Below, one piece after another: positions 48,015-60,730 of a stretch of DNA of 64,000 nt (position 1 is the stretch's first letter; each line of letters opens with the position of its first letter). The DNA lies in NCBI GenBank assembly GCA_019454045.1, contig SKCR01017971.1, forward strand, positions 62,001 to 126,000, given 5' to 3'. This DNA is from Zanthoxylum bungeanum. Taxonomy: Eukaryota > Streptophyta > Magnoliopsida > Sapindales > Rutaceae. Under the pieces are notes generated by a model. That model was not told where the DNA came from. It saw only the letters and a program-made list of their open reading frames with translations, and did no database searches. Position numbers and translations under genes: made by a program.

Positions 48015-50340
48015 TATAGCCAATCACTCAAGTGTCCTACACCCGAACTATGTACGGTTCGCTCAAACTTTTGCTGAGGAAAATGCTTTCGTCAGCGGAT
48101 ATGCATGATTATCATCTGATGCGATTTATACGATCATCACATCGCCACGATGTATGATCCGAACGAATCAGATGAATAGTCGAAGTATTTATCTGGATCG
48201 TTGAAGAGACCATTAATTCTTTAGCCTGGGCTGTAGCCTAGCTCAGCTGCTAACAGAACTACTCCTAATCTTATTAGATTATTATCGATCCAAAAGGCTT
48301 CTATTGCTCCCTTAGCTGCAGTAATAATCCACTTTTGTTGTTTATTCGGCAACAGTATCTTACTCGGAAGATTTCCAGCTCACTGTTCTGTTATTCAAAC
48401 TATACAGTACCTTTGTTACGACTTATAGTCATTTATATCAGTTAGGAAACTTGCAACGGTGAACCCAGTCACTTCAAGTTCTCCTTCTCCATAGTATAAG
48501 ACAGCATCATTAGTTCATCTAAGATACTAAAGGATGTTCTTAACATCAATCCAATAACTATCACTTGGATTGGCCCGATTGTGACTCCATATGCTCAAAG
48601 CATATGAGACACCAGGTCGCGTACATTTTTCAATGTACGATTTCTCTGAGAGTTTCAACAACTTTTAGATCTATCACAGTAGATCTTTATTCCTAGAATA
48701 AAGGTTGTTTCTCCCAAGAATTCTACGAAGAATTTTTCATAAAAGCCAAGCTTTCACCGATTGTATTATGGGAATATCATTTCCAAGAAATGATATGTCA
48801 TCATTATTTAGGACAATCACTATCAGTGCGCTCCCACTAACCTCCTTATATACACAAGAATTAATTTCATTTTGAATTAAATCATATACCATTATGATTA
48901 CATCAAAACGATAATTCCAAGAACGCAATGCTTGTTTCAATCCATCCATGGATCGAATAACCTGCAAACCTTGTTTTCTAGTTTTGGTACGACAAAACCG
49001 TCAGGATGTTGTAAACATCCTCCAAAAGGTTTCCGTTAAGGAAAGCGATTTTGACGTTCGGCTGCCACATTTCATAAATGAAATATGCAGCATCAGCAAG
49101 CATTATCCAAATGGATTTAACTATGGCAACAGATAAAAGGTTTCGTCGTAATCGACACAATGTTGATAACGATACCTTTTCGCTACAAGCCTAGCTTAGT
49201 ACGTTGGTGTGTTGCCTTCCATGTATGTCTTCCTTGAAGACTTATATAGTACCAATAGGCACAATGCCTTCTGGTACATCAACCAGTATCCAAACTTGGT
49301 TGATATACATGAAATCCATTTCAGACTTTATGGCACTTTGCCATAATAGGGAGTCGATACCTTGTATCACTTCCTCATACGTAGTCAGTTCGTGTTCCTC
49401 AATAAGATTGACATCTTTATGAGGTGAGATCAGAAACCCATACCCCATGTTGTTTTCTGACTCTCTCCGACTTACGTGGTTCTTGTGTATTCGAAGATTA
49501 TTGGTATAGTTTCATCCTTGATGAACTATTTGTGTTCCATTAAGGAATCGATGCTTGGAATAGTATTACTCCGATTTTCATCGAGTTTTACTTTCCTCCC
49601 ACTTACAACTGCATATAGGTATTCCTCTTAGGAAAACCGCATGGTGAGCAACAATTAAATTGTTCTCTTGTGAGTTGTATAAGTACTATACTTTGGTTTC
49701 CCTAGGATAACCTAAAATTAAGGCACTTATCTGATTTGGGCTTTAGTTTGGTATCATCCAAACATATGCCCAGGATACCCAAATCTTCAGGAATGAGAAA
49801 CCCGGTTTCTTTCATGTTCATATCTAATATGAAATATGTCAAATAGATTTTTATGGAACCTTATTCAAAATAAGTTTTTGCACTGTTTATGCGTATCCGT
49901 TGAAGGAAATGGTAGCTCAGAGCGACTCATGATTAACCTTATCATGTCCAACAAAATTCGGTTTCTCTGTTCGGACACACCGTCAAACTGAGGTGTCCCG
50001 GGAGGAGTCCTCATTGAAAGAATAATATACTCTTTCAAATATATTAGAAACTTATTGCTTAAGTATTTTCATCATGGTCTAACCGTGACGGTTTAATACT
50101 TTAGCCGATCTGTTTGTCTACTTCGTGTCGAAACTGTAAAAGTTTCCGATTCGTGTTTCAAAAGAAACACATAACCATAACGCGATGCCACATCCGTAAA
50201 GGTCACGAAACATTCATATCCACCTCTAGCCTAGCTAGATATGGGCCCACTTACGTCACTATGAACGAGGGCTAACAAATCGGTGGCACTTGTACTTTTA
50301 CCAAGTAAATGTGTTATAGGCATTTTGCCTAATAAACTAG
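48015..50340 (-). pseudogene. Element A integrase, RT and RNase H remnants
   Basis: Heavily decayed copia pol in the same order as element C. RT remnants: GYGFLISPHKDVNLIEE and MDFMYINQVWILVD (49242-49448), AFLNGNLLEDVY (about 49000-49060) and SMDGLKQALRSWNYRFD (about 48900-48955). The catalytic YVDD has become NNDD (about 48800). Integrase similarity to C is visible as nucleotide collinearity at about 49850-50340, including the segment for the SERRNR region. Multiple stops and frame changes in every block. Nothing here could be active; A is clearly older than C. Confidence 0.8.
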
Positions 50341-51750
50341 ATTCGTAAACATCATTTGAATGGAATCAAATCAGTCCTAGTATCCACTCTTCGAAAGTGT
50401 GGATATACGAGTCTTGTTTAATTGTGTCCCAGACAACAATGCCACATATAAGTCTCAACTGATTTACTCAGTTTGAGCTATTTGTTTGTCGTGTTATATG
50501 TTTGAGATTTATTTATATTCAAAATATAAATATTGTTATTCACATCTAATGTGTTTATCTCAATATCATCTTTATAAAATAAAACACTTTAGTGTTCTAG
50601 ATTATAAAGGTATACCCGCAACGGGTTAAACCCTGATATAGAGATAATGTTTCTAATCAAACTAGTTACATTATAACAGTTTCCTAATTTAAGTACACAC
50701 CCGAATGGTAGTTCCTAAACTTAGGTTTTTACGGTTAAAACAGTGACTTTCGTCCCGTTTCCGAATCACAGATTAATCCCGACTGAAGTCAGTATCCTAC
50801 TATTCAGCAGATTCTGCACACCAGTACACATTTATGTACCACATCTAGTATCTAAAATCCAATTTTAATACTAGAAGTGAACACGTTTATGACAAACATA
50901 TTTGAAGTCGGAGCCATGCCCGTCTTCACTTCCTTCATGTCTGCATTGTCCATACGGCATTCACGCTTCCGTGTCCCCGTTTGCCACAATTTAGGCAGAC
51001 ATTTTGGGATATGTCCTTTGTCTTCCCAGAATATTATAATGATTTTTCCTTTGCCCTTTTTCCACACCCAGAAACCTTCGGCCAAGCCTTGGCCTTCTAG
51101 AATGTCGAAATAAGATACGTCTTGTCCTTCTTGCCTTATTGCAAACTCTGGCTTTGTCTCATTGAGAATAGCCATTAACTCTTCAAGAGTTTACTATTGC
51201 AATTTGTACTTCTAAGATCTAAGAATATATCTATGAAGATCATTCAATTTCATTATCATACTATAAGGATCTAATCCTTAGTTCTGATTAAGAAATTAAT
51301 GAGTCTATTTGGCAAGCATAACGGATTAAGTACTGAAGTTATCATCACATGAATAATCCAAATATCAAGTTCTATTATTTGCTTAACTTCGGGCTTAGGC
51401 TCGAGACGTCACTATATCAAATAAAGTAACTTCTCGATTTTCAGGACTATCCTGATTCATTATTCCCAATTTGAAAATTAAAGTCGTTTAAATACATTTT
51501 CACCTAGGATTATGTTTTAAACACTAATCTTTCAATTATATTGATTCTAATAGTCCAACTATTTAATCAACGATTTTAGGTACTATTTATTATAATGATT
51601 ATTATAGTTCAACTATAATTTAATAGGTTAAATTCAATTATATTGATTACTATAATCCAATTATAAAATCAACTATAATTGAATTAGTTTGATATAGTCC
51701 AAATGTTCAATTAAAACACAATTAATTATTAGTCCAACTAATATATTAAT
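50340..51750 (-). pseudogene. Element A gag and protease remnants
   Basis: The stretch 50852-51175 matches the C gag tail: CLPKLWQTGTRKREC corresponds to the C zinc knuckle, with the second Cys lost, followed by GMAPTSNMFVI, the counterpart of the C linker before the protease. The protease and capsid are recognisable only by nucleotide collinearity with C. Deletions relative to C are evident in the capsid region. Confidence 0.65.
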
Positions 51751-53853
51751 TTATTTGAAGAAAAATTTGTAATGAGCGCGTATGGCAAGTATCTAAACGA
51801 ATATTGCAACTTTAATACTTGCCTCCCACTATTTTTCGACGAGCCTCTAACGCTCTGTTGAGTACTCGGGAAACCTTGTTTCCTAATGGGCTAGGATCCC
51901 GTTAAATAACACACAATCTTGACTTTGGCCAACAAATTGTATGATATTAACTAGGTAGATCTCTAAGATCAATTGGATCCCATCCAATTCCTAGATCCAG
52001 TAGGTGGACATCCAAGTCCGAAACATATATCTTATATATGCCAATATATCCAATATATTGCCTAACCTTTTTCCTCTAAATCAACTAAGCCTTGGCTTTG
52101 GCACAACAAACTTAGTGATCCCAGTTAAGCGGAACCCATTGACATTGGAAAGCTTCGTAATCAATGTCGATGACAAGAAGTGATCTTGACTTTGGCCAAC
52201 AAATCACAACTTGGACAAGACACCAATATGGAACAAAGCATTCATGATTCAAACACATCCGCGACGGACAAAGGTCTTGACTTTGGCCAACAAACCAATG
52301 CCAGTCTTGGATCTTGAGTAAGAATCACTCAATGGAAGGAAAAACGCTTAATATGATGTTGAGGGTTTTTCGCGTAATTGGCAACCAATTTATTATCTTT
52401 GTTAAGGTCTCATCATCATACACCCTTAAGCATGCATTCTAAACACATAATAAGGCGCGTATAAATAAATATAATAATGATATGCGGATGGATACTTAAA
52501 CACATTGTTCCTAGAACAAATCTCTCCATTTCCTCTCTCCCGCTAGCACAAGTATTACTTCTACCCGATTACATAACACTTCTAAGGAAACCTCATTTAC
52601 ATTTAGGGGAATAGGTGAGAAGAGAAATACAAAGAGTAAAGAGGTAATAGGCTGGACACGCTGGTCCAATTTAATAAATTCTAAATTTATTACAATAATT
52701 TCCAAAATTGCCCCACCCTTCTAATATCCATCTGATATATATTATTCATAAATCGCAATCATGTATTCACACAAGCATGTTATCAATCAATCTAATCCAA
52801 TTAATTAATCTGATAATTAATGATCATCCAATGTTCAAACAACGATTTGATTTTGCGCGAGTCAAACTCGTTTTGCGAATAAGTACTCAAAGTACAAATT
52901 CTTGAATTAAATTAAACTACAACATTAAATCCAATTTAATTTGCATTTAATACTAATTCATTTATTTAATTCCAAATTAAATATTTACACTTTTAATGTA
53001 CCTTTACGACTTAGATTCCAAATCTAATCGTTACGGGTCTCAAAGCCCGATTAACATCCAATGTTAATTTAATTTAAAGTCCAATGGGCTTTTAATTAAT
53101 TTCTTAAGGCATGGACTTTTGGTCAATATGGGTCAAACCCAAATACCAAAGCCCATTTAAGAAATCACCCTTATATGCCAAGAAACCAATTTTGGCCCAT
53201 TAAGCCCAATTAAAATTAAAGGTCCATTAAGTCATAATTGGACTTTATGGATATAGTTTTGGGCCCAATTGGATCCAACCAATTTAGCATAAACCTAACT
53301 TGGTACAACCAAGCCCATTAAGCCCAATTACAACTTTTAAGGCCCAATTCCAAAATAAGCCCAATTAATTAACTTACAAAATTCCAAATTTCACAATTAA
53401 TTAATCTAAAGTGTATGCCATAATTAATTAACCAAATTAACATTTCCAAAATACTAATTCACTCAATTAATTATGTTCATTATCATCAAATTATGTCCAA
53501 CACAATTGAATCAAAAAATCACATCATTATCATGCTTACTAGTCTCGGCATTTTGGGGTTTTTATTGTCCAATTCAAATTCAATCCAATTAAATCTCAAA
53601 TCAACAATTCCCAAATGATTTTAACTCATCCAATGATCAAAATCAAAAAATATCATGACATTAGGGCAAGACTACCATCGGCCAAGCCAGCCAGATTTTG
53701 GGGAAAAATTATCCAATTCGATTTTTATCAAATTGACAATGCATAACACCATGTTATCATAATTTAAGCATACTCAAACAATCAATTTCACTCAAACATG
53801 CTCAAATCAATTTTGCCCAAATTTTACCCTAATAAAGTTTCTTGCTCAAAATG
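51750..53853 (-). promoter_or_regulatory. Element A 5' leader
   Basis: Collinear with the C leader. CTTGACTTTGGCCAACAA occurs at 51918-51935, 52185-52202 and 52276-52293, plus a looser copy near 52092. GGCCCA/AGCCCAA words cluster at about 53040-53360. No ORF of known family. Confidence 0.65.
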
Positions 53854-53866
53854 GCTCAAGATACCA
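53854..53866 (-). other. Degenerate primer-binding site of element A
   Basis: Minus strand TGGTATCTTGAGC; the first seven bases match the initiator tRNA-Met complement and the rest is altered by substitution or a one-base insertion. One base from the LTR start at 53868. Confidence 0.7.
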
Positions 53867-53867
53867 T

Positions 53868-55872
53868 TGTTGGGTTTCTCTAAGGTCCCGGGATCGATCA
53901 ATTTCAAGCAATGAAACATATATGTGAATACTCGTAAAAGCATGGCGGAAACATACTTACAACGAACGGCTTTTGCGACGCGAGGAACGTCAAAATCTTC
54001 AAGTTTTTCCTTCCTTGAAGTCTCGGCTTTGGGCTGATTTTGTTGCTCCATTTTCGGTCATTGTGATCCTCCAAGCTCCAGCTCCAAGCTCCAAGCTTTG
54101 TGTTGTGATTCCATGCTCACAAGTCGGTTTCCCTATCACCTTCGCAAGACTCCGGAAGTGTGCTAGCACTCTTGAAATTTTGCCACAAAATTTCTATTTC
54201 TTCTTCTTCATGTCTCGGCTTGGCAGAAAAATAAGAAGAAGAAAATGCCCCTTGGCGGAGGGAGGGAGAGAAGAGAAGAGAGAGAAAAAATGTGTTGTGT
54301 ATAAGTTAATTGATTTCCAAAATCAATTAAACATATACAATTTTTCATTTTCAAAAAAGTCAAAGCAAAAAACAATTAATGCCTTCCAACTACCACCATC
54401 AATCAATAGTGACATGTTATCAATCACTCAAAGTGACTAGACATCACATCAATCAATTGACTAGTGATTTGACATTTGATGTGACTTGTGGGCCGCACTT
54501 TAATTCGAAATGCGAGTGCGCCCGCAAACACTCCCGGGCTCGGGTTCGCTAATTCCAAATTAACGAATTTTCTGTTGCGACGTAATTAAATAATTATGTC
54601 TAGCAAAATTATTATTCACGTCGCTAACGAATTAATTCTAAATTAACTCGTTCGCCCGAATTAAAATCTAATTTTAATTCAGCGTCGAAATCCAATTTCG
54701 TATAATATATCGAATATATTATTTTATCGATTAATTCCAAATTAATCGTTCTCTCTCTTTAATTAATATTTTATCCCATATAAAATATCTCCGTAATTAA
54801 TCCCAGATTAATTTTCTCTCTCAATTAATTAATCCCAGATTAATAAAGTGCGAGTCATACGTCATCGGTGAATCTTCAGGAAGCGACCCATGAGATCCCC
54901 GGATATATTGGCAGTAAATCCGGTCGTCGGACTATCCGAACACGTACGTACCTAGTACTACGTTTTTACCGATTTACAAGATATGGTTGGCTTCTAGCAA
55001 AGCATCATGCCTACCCAATTCTCCAGAAATATTCTTACTGGAATATGTGATCTATATCAGGCGTAGTATACATAGTATTGCGTATTTCAATCCAGCATTG
55101 GATGTCACGTGCAAGGCCTGGGGCTGGAATTGTGTCTACCCCGTACGAAGCAAATATCATATCTCTGGTAACTAGTCTCTATAATCGGATAAACATGACC
55201 TAGTCATTTTATCCCGATGACTGCAGTACATAAGAGAACCAGTTTCGTATCCTACGTGATCATCATCTCCACTATGACTGGAGTGATACTTCCATCTCGA
55301 CATCACACCCAATATACCCAGAAGAGGCGTACACAGAACCGGTTAAAGCCCTGGACGACCAAAACCAAAGTATATTGATTGTCGCAAGTATTAGCGGTGC
55401 AAGTCTCAGGTTAAGACCAAATACACCTACCCTGATTCGGTCTTCCATAGACACATAGTCATACTATCAATGGAATTCCAAGGGGTCTATCCAGAGCGAA
55501 GCTGTTTCCGTACCATCGGTAAACACAACCTCCTACTACACTTGCATGAGTATCATATACCCAAATATATGAGAACTATGTCGTTATGCTCCCACAACGC
55601 GCACAAGTGTAATACTAGTCTATTCCGCATTATCGATGTCCAATCTCGATAATACTACGACTAGGGATATTTAATGATTAAACCTTTGTGGATTGATACT
55701 ATCTCATATCATCTCAATCCGGAACTAATCATATGGACCTTCTATCATTTATACATCTTGGTAATCTAATTACAAATGATAGAAGAGCAATTTCCTTTGT
55801 CACATAGTTAATTTGTACAACAACACCATGATCTGTACAAACAGTGATGCTATGGGCCATAACTGTCCATCA
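53868..55872 (-). repeat. Copia element A, 5' LTR
   Basis: TGTTGGGTTTCTCTAAGG...CTGTCCATCA, 2005 bp, against about 2007 bp for the interrupted left LTR. The last bases read ATCA where the left LTR has AACA. The next five bases (CGAGT) match the left flank CGGCT at three of five, so the target duplication is only weakly supported. It lacks about 15 bp present in the left LTR near 55313. Confidence 0.85.
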
Positions 55873-56874
55873 CGAGTGACAGGCATTATCAATCTTGAAG
55901 AATGGATGGTCTACAAAGAGACATCGTTTCCATCAGTATTTGTTTCATATCGCAATTTGGGGCTCATTAAAGTCTTTGACATATGTTTTCTCATGGCACG
56001 CCACATTTTTTGTATTTGGCATATAAATCAGTGCGTAATGACTAAATGCATCGCTATGCTTGGTATGCAATGGAAACACTTTTATTCATCATGACACCCC
56101 CTTATGAAATCATCAATACAATGGTCTTACCAGCAGAAATACACAAGATATTGATAGTTCAGTTTGGGGATATTCAGAAGTCATTCAAGAAATCTCGGAA
56201 CATTCCACCCCATACACATTTACATGAGGAGATTTTTGATAAAATAAGGTGTCAGATTTCATTTAGGGGTAATTGAGTGAATTTATGCTCAGTTGAAATG
56301 CGTTGAGAAAGCATCTCACCAACTAGCAGACATATGCAACTGCTTTTTCAAAATAATAAATGGATTGCCATGCGAGCACGATATTGCATATCACCTTCAC
56401 TTTTCCATTCCAATTCCGATATAAAGTATTAACGCACACTGGATGAGGTTATCTATACACGTACATGGGTTCAATTATGATGGAACACAGCCTAACATGA
56501 CATCAAATGTTGTTGAGATATTAGATGGGATAGATCCATATATGCGAGAGCATATGATAGAGAAGTTTCTCGATATGGCAGATCCATCTCAAAACATAGT
56601 TCGAGTACCTTCATACAACACTGAACAAATAGGTCGACCTACAGGTAGAGATGAGCAAAGCAGACATCGCATAACTTCTTATGGAGATGTATCCACTTCA
56701 GGATGTAGGGTCACTCAACCAACTACAACAACTCGAGATAGAGGGAGCCATGGGAGGGGATCATGGTTCATAATACTCAATAGACCTATGATCACTCTCC
56801 AGTTCCATCGATTTGTGACACCTATATTAAGAAATTATTGTGGCATATCAACATTATATTTCCCACGTTGTTGA
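55873..56874 (+). pseudogene. MULE transposase, C-terminal part with SWIM zinc finger
   Basis: Resumes the transposase interrupted at 35959. Blocks: FPSVFVSYRNLGLI (about 55926-55970), which aligns to the MULE VTDRDLAL block, and ARHIFCIWHI, matching the CxxH region after it. In this copy both Asp residues of the TDRD block are replaced (SYRN), so the second catalytic Asp is lost. A SWIM zinc finger follows: CNC then PCEH (about 56335-56380). A Ser/Thr/Arg-rich tail ends near 56750. Frameshifts lie near 56090 and 56270, with stops near 56280 and 56425. Taking out the insertion, with one copy of the five-base flank, brings both sides into one frame, which supports a single ancestral gene. Confidence 0.8.
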
Positions 56875-57345
56875 TGTTCAAGCTGATCATTATGGATTTA
56901 GAGCAATAGTCACATTAATCAGGTATGGTGAAGAAGATTGGGGTTAAGTACGATGCGACCTTATTGAAGAGATTCAACAAAATAAGGATTTATATGATCG
57001 AATTTATCCATCAAATGGATAGGCAGACAATCTATTATACTTACTGTATTTCTTCCAATCGCTGGCACCATAGGTACATTGGATGGACTCGATGAGTTTA
57101 TGGATTGTCATCGGCTCAAGATAGAGTCTTGTACTGCATATATTTGGTGAGAATATTTGGAAATGTTATACTCACTTTCCATTAAAGTCCCATGCAGTTC
57201 CAGACCAAGAGCGTCATGAAATAGCTATTGCTCATGTTGCTAGACACTTCGTGCAAGTTTTCTAACAACCTCATTACCCTGTACCACCCATCCCAATAGG
57301 TTATCGGAACATTCATCGTACGAAGCTAAAGAATGAGCCACTCAT
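56875..57345 (+). pseudogene. OTU-like cysteine protease domain at the C-terminus of the MULE protein
   Basis: Directly after the transposase tail the translation reads VVDVQADHYGFRAIVTLI, then GEEDWG, RCDLIEEIQQNKDLYDRIY, and later AIAHVARHFVQVF and PPIPIGYRN. These align in order with OTU-like domains carried by some plant MULE proteins, where the catalytic loop reads ADGxCGFRA and the His lies in NHFVQV. Here one residue of the loop is missing and the catalytic Cys is replaced by Tyr, while the His remains. Several stops (near 56946, 57020, 57070, 57265). OTU domains usually cleave ubiquitin-type bonds; the role in MULEs is not settled. Confidence 0.7.
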
Positions 57346-57429
57346 TATATGATACGTAATTAATTATGGTACGAAGCATTGGGTATATCACCAAATGCTC
57401 TAAGAGTAGACTTTGGAGGCATCATATAT

Positions 57430-57927
57430 TAGAATTTATGTTTTTATACTTTTAAGTGTAACTTTTTATATTATTACTTGTATTCTTCTTTTGAAATATA
57501 TCTTTCTAATATACATGAGAATATTTTTATTATGCATAAGTATTGTTAAATAAATTAAAAAATAATCACAAAAATTAAATGAATAAATGAACACAAAATA
57601 AATAACAATAAATACAAAATTCGTAATATTTATTAAATAAAATTTAAAAATAAATATATAAAGAGCAAAAAATATGTAAATTGAACAAAAATATTAATTT
57701 ATAAAATAAACATATTTAATTGAAAAAAATATTTAATTAATTTAATAAAATACTTATTTATAATGGATTTATATACTTATAAGAAGATGGCCAACTTTGT
57801 AATTTATTAGGAGGACAATGGGGGTGATAAAATTGAAAAATGTTATTTTTAAATAAGTTAAAATATGAAAAGTTAGAAAAACATTAAATAAAATAAATAA
57901 ATATAAATATAGATATAGTTATTTTTA
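57430..57927. other. AT-rich 3' flank of the MULE, possible terminal inverted repeat
   Basis: No ORF. About 57780-57830 (GGCCAACTTTGTAATTTATT and AGGAGGACAA) is roughly complementary to 34090-34140. From about 57829 the sequence is the first copy of an AT-rich unit that recurs at about 60473 and 62460. Confidence 0.4.
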
Positions 57928-60290
57928 TGTAACACCACGCCAGATGCAGGATGCTATCGGTAGGAGACAGGATTGACCCATCCCAATAAGCCTCTAAATT
58001 TACAGAAAATTCGGCATGATATATCCTAAAACTGGACAACCTGGATCACATTCCAGCATCAAACGGAATCTAAGAAAACATCAAACAAATAAAATGACAT
58101 CAGGTCCACACAAAATTATCAAAATCATATCATAAGGGCTCCATGCCCACATCATCTATCAGCACTCAAGGGCTCTGTGCCCATAACATCATAAACAATC
58201 AAAATATTTACTTAATATATACAAATAGCGTGCTCAACACAACAAATAATATTTTAATCACAAATCCTAGACCTCTAAATATTTTCCCAGGACGCTTGCG
58301 AGGGTGATTGTCGCTTGGGTGATTCGCGTCTCGAGTGTGGCTTCCAAAGCTGTCGTGGTAGATCAATTTGGAAGCCAACCTGCAAAATCAGCAAATGATT
58401 TTGGATGCATTCAATAAGGCTCCACGGAGTTGACGACAATCACATTTCCTGACACTGATCTATAACCAATTAGTTTCGTTAGAACGAATTACACAAAATA
58501 TTTCTCTTATGACAAATAAGATATGCAATGTATGGGCACTCATCCTTACGAGAATATTAACGTATCTGGTAGGCTACGAATTTTACGAAGCTTGATTTGG
58601 GATTATGTAAATTAAGATATTAAATTTCAAAATCTGCCACATCCCACAAAGCTGTAAAATTCATTGCAGACCTACAAATTTTGAAAGTTCACTACGCTCT
58701 ATCAAAGGCTAATTAAGGGATGAAATTTTTATAATGAAATCTTCTATTTGTTTAGTTTACATGGGTTTTTTATGGATCTCAATTTCGATACCCGAAAACT
58801 CAAGTTATAAGCAATTCTTTACTAGTTGTTCAGGGAAAACATAACCTGACGAGACCGCAGGGCATCCAATTTAAAAATTTCAGTTCAAATTTATAGTAAG
58901 TCCAAATTTTTTTTGATTTTTAGATATGTTGGTCTCTAGTTTCTCTGAATCTTACGGATTATAATTTCAATCAACCAAACTCAAGATATGGCCGAACCAA
59001 ACTCAAGATATGGCCGACTCTTTGCACCTTGCTCAGTGAAAAATAACATCGGGTCATATGCGGAACGTCGAAGTTTTGAATTTTACTAATATTTCATTTT
59101 AAATCCAAAAATTTTAATTTCATATATGTTGAACCTTAGAATTCTTGTTAATGTAGAATTTTAGGGATTGGCCAATGATGGTCTAAAACTCATTTTATAA
59201 ACCAAAGATCACTCATTGCCTTATCTAATCCATTTGGTTCAGCCATTATTAGCATACATTTTAACACTACAATTACACAATATCATGTTTAAAATATAGC
59301 AAAACCCAACCCCTAACTGTCGAATTCAACTTCAATAATCAAACCACAATTTCATTCATTCCACTGCACAATAACATCATCATCATTATTTCTAACATCT
59401 TCTAACAGCTTACTCTTATCTCCATTACTGTTCCCATAATCAATTCATCACTACATTTGATTCCTAGGGTTTTCTAATCCATAAACACCAACAACATCAA
59501 ACACCATCAATATCAACAAAAACCCAAATTTATAAATTGATGGATGAGATTATAATTATCTTAATCAACTTGGTTCTTACCTCAAATTGCTTCCTAGAGC
59601 TTGTATTTATCCTTAGCTACTTGTTTTGTGCTCGATCAAACTTGACTCCAATGGCTTATCTTCTTCAACTTTCGGTAGTGAGGCAATATTTTGGCTGCTT
59701 ATGCTGCTACCCTCTCTCTCGGCAATGAGCTAGTTTTTGTTTTTGTTTCTTTTCTTTTCATTTTTTTTTCTCCTTTATAAATGGTAGAAGTGCGTAGACT
59801 CTTCCAAAGATCAAAAGGAAAATGGGCTGATAACACTTAAAATTGGGCTTGATTAAGTTTGTTTCTCTAATGCTTCTCACGGCAATAAAAGGAGTTTTAT
59901 TGCTTTTGTTGTTTGTTTCTCAGGGCATGGGCTTTCAAGGAAATGAATATTTTGGAAGCCCATTTGATGTAAATATTGAAAAGTGTTCAACACGAAAGTT
60001 ATTTATTTCGGAAAAATAAGTCCAATGGTTCTAGCATCAGCTCAATCGGAGTTCGTTTTCTATTTTTATTGCCGAAACAAGAAACTTTTGCGCGTATAAT
60101 GATATAAATAGAAATTGCGCAACCAGTTCTCGCAATCACGCGTTTTCCAACGCGATGAAACTTCACTTAAAAATATTCCAACCTATTTCCCAACACATAA
60201 ACTTTGATTTTCGATTACCATCTCATTCCAAATCCTTAACTTTAATTCGGAAACCATCCAACACCGTTCCTAAAAACTCGGGATATTACA
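57928..60290 (-). repeat. Solo LTR of a chromovirus-type element related to F
   Basis: TGTAACACCACGCCAGATGC...GGGATATTACA, 2363 bp, with a perfect TTTTA duplication on each side (57923-57927 and 60291-60295) and no internal region. The first 45 bp and the last roughly 250 bp resemble the F LTR (GTATAAT and the CTCGGGATATTACA end), but the middle differs and the hairpin array is absent. Orientation by comparison with F is minus. A 21-bp unit (CCAAACTCAAGATATGGCCGA) is duplicated in tandem near 58974-59016. The open frame at 59537-59728 inside it is not a gene. Confidence 0.88.
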
Positions 60291-60730
60291 TTTTATCCCT
60301 AAATCCCGGGTATGATAAGAGATTTTAATACCCATACTCCATCTGTTCAATTAATGTATACAAGAATTTGATCAGTATTCGACCCTAACATATCAGGGGC
60401 ACCCTTCATAATGAATATTCTATCACTAACAACCTAGGTTTCAAGAAAACGTAAAACATGTTAACCACATAAATAAAAATGAAAAATGTTATTTTTATAG
60501 AAGTTAAAATATGAAATTTCAGAAAAATATTAAATAAAATAAATAAATATATATATATATATATAAATAAATAGATAATAGTTATTTTTATCCCTAAATC
60601 TTGGGTATGATATGAGATTTTAATGCCCGTACTCCGTCTGTTCAATCCATGTATATGAGAATTTGATAAGCATTTGACCCTGACAAATCGGGGCATGCGA
60701 CCCCATATGGGTTGTTATTCACATTGAGAT
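60291..60730. repeat. AT-rich locally repeated unit, two copies
   Basis: The block starting GAAAAATGTTATTTTT, running through TATCCCTAAATC, GGGTATGAT, CCGTCTGTTCAAT and CATTTGACCC, is present as copy 1 (57829-57927 plus 60291-60423, split by the solo LTR) and copy 2 (about 60473-60700). A third, partial copy with the ACCTAGGTTTCAAG lead-in lies at 62403-62510. Confidence 0.75.
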
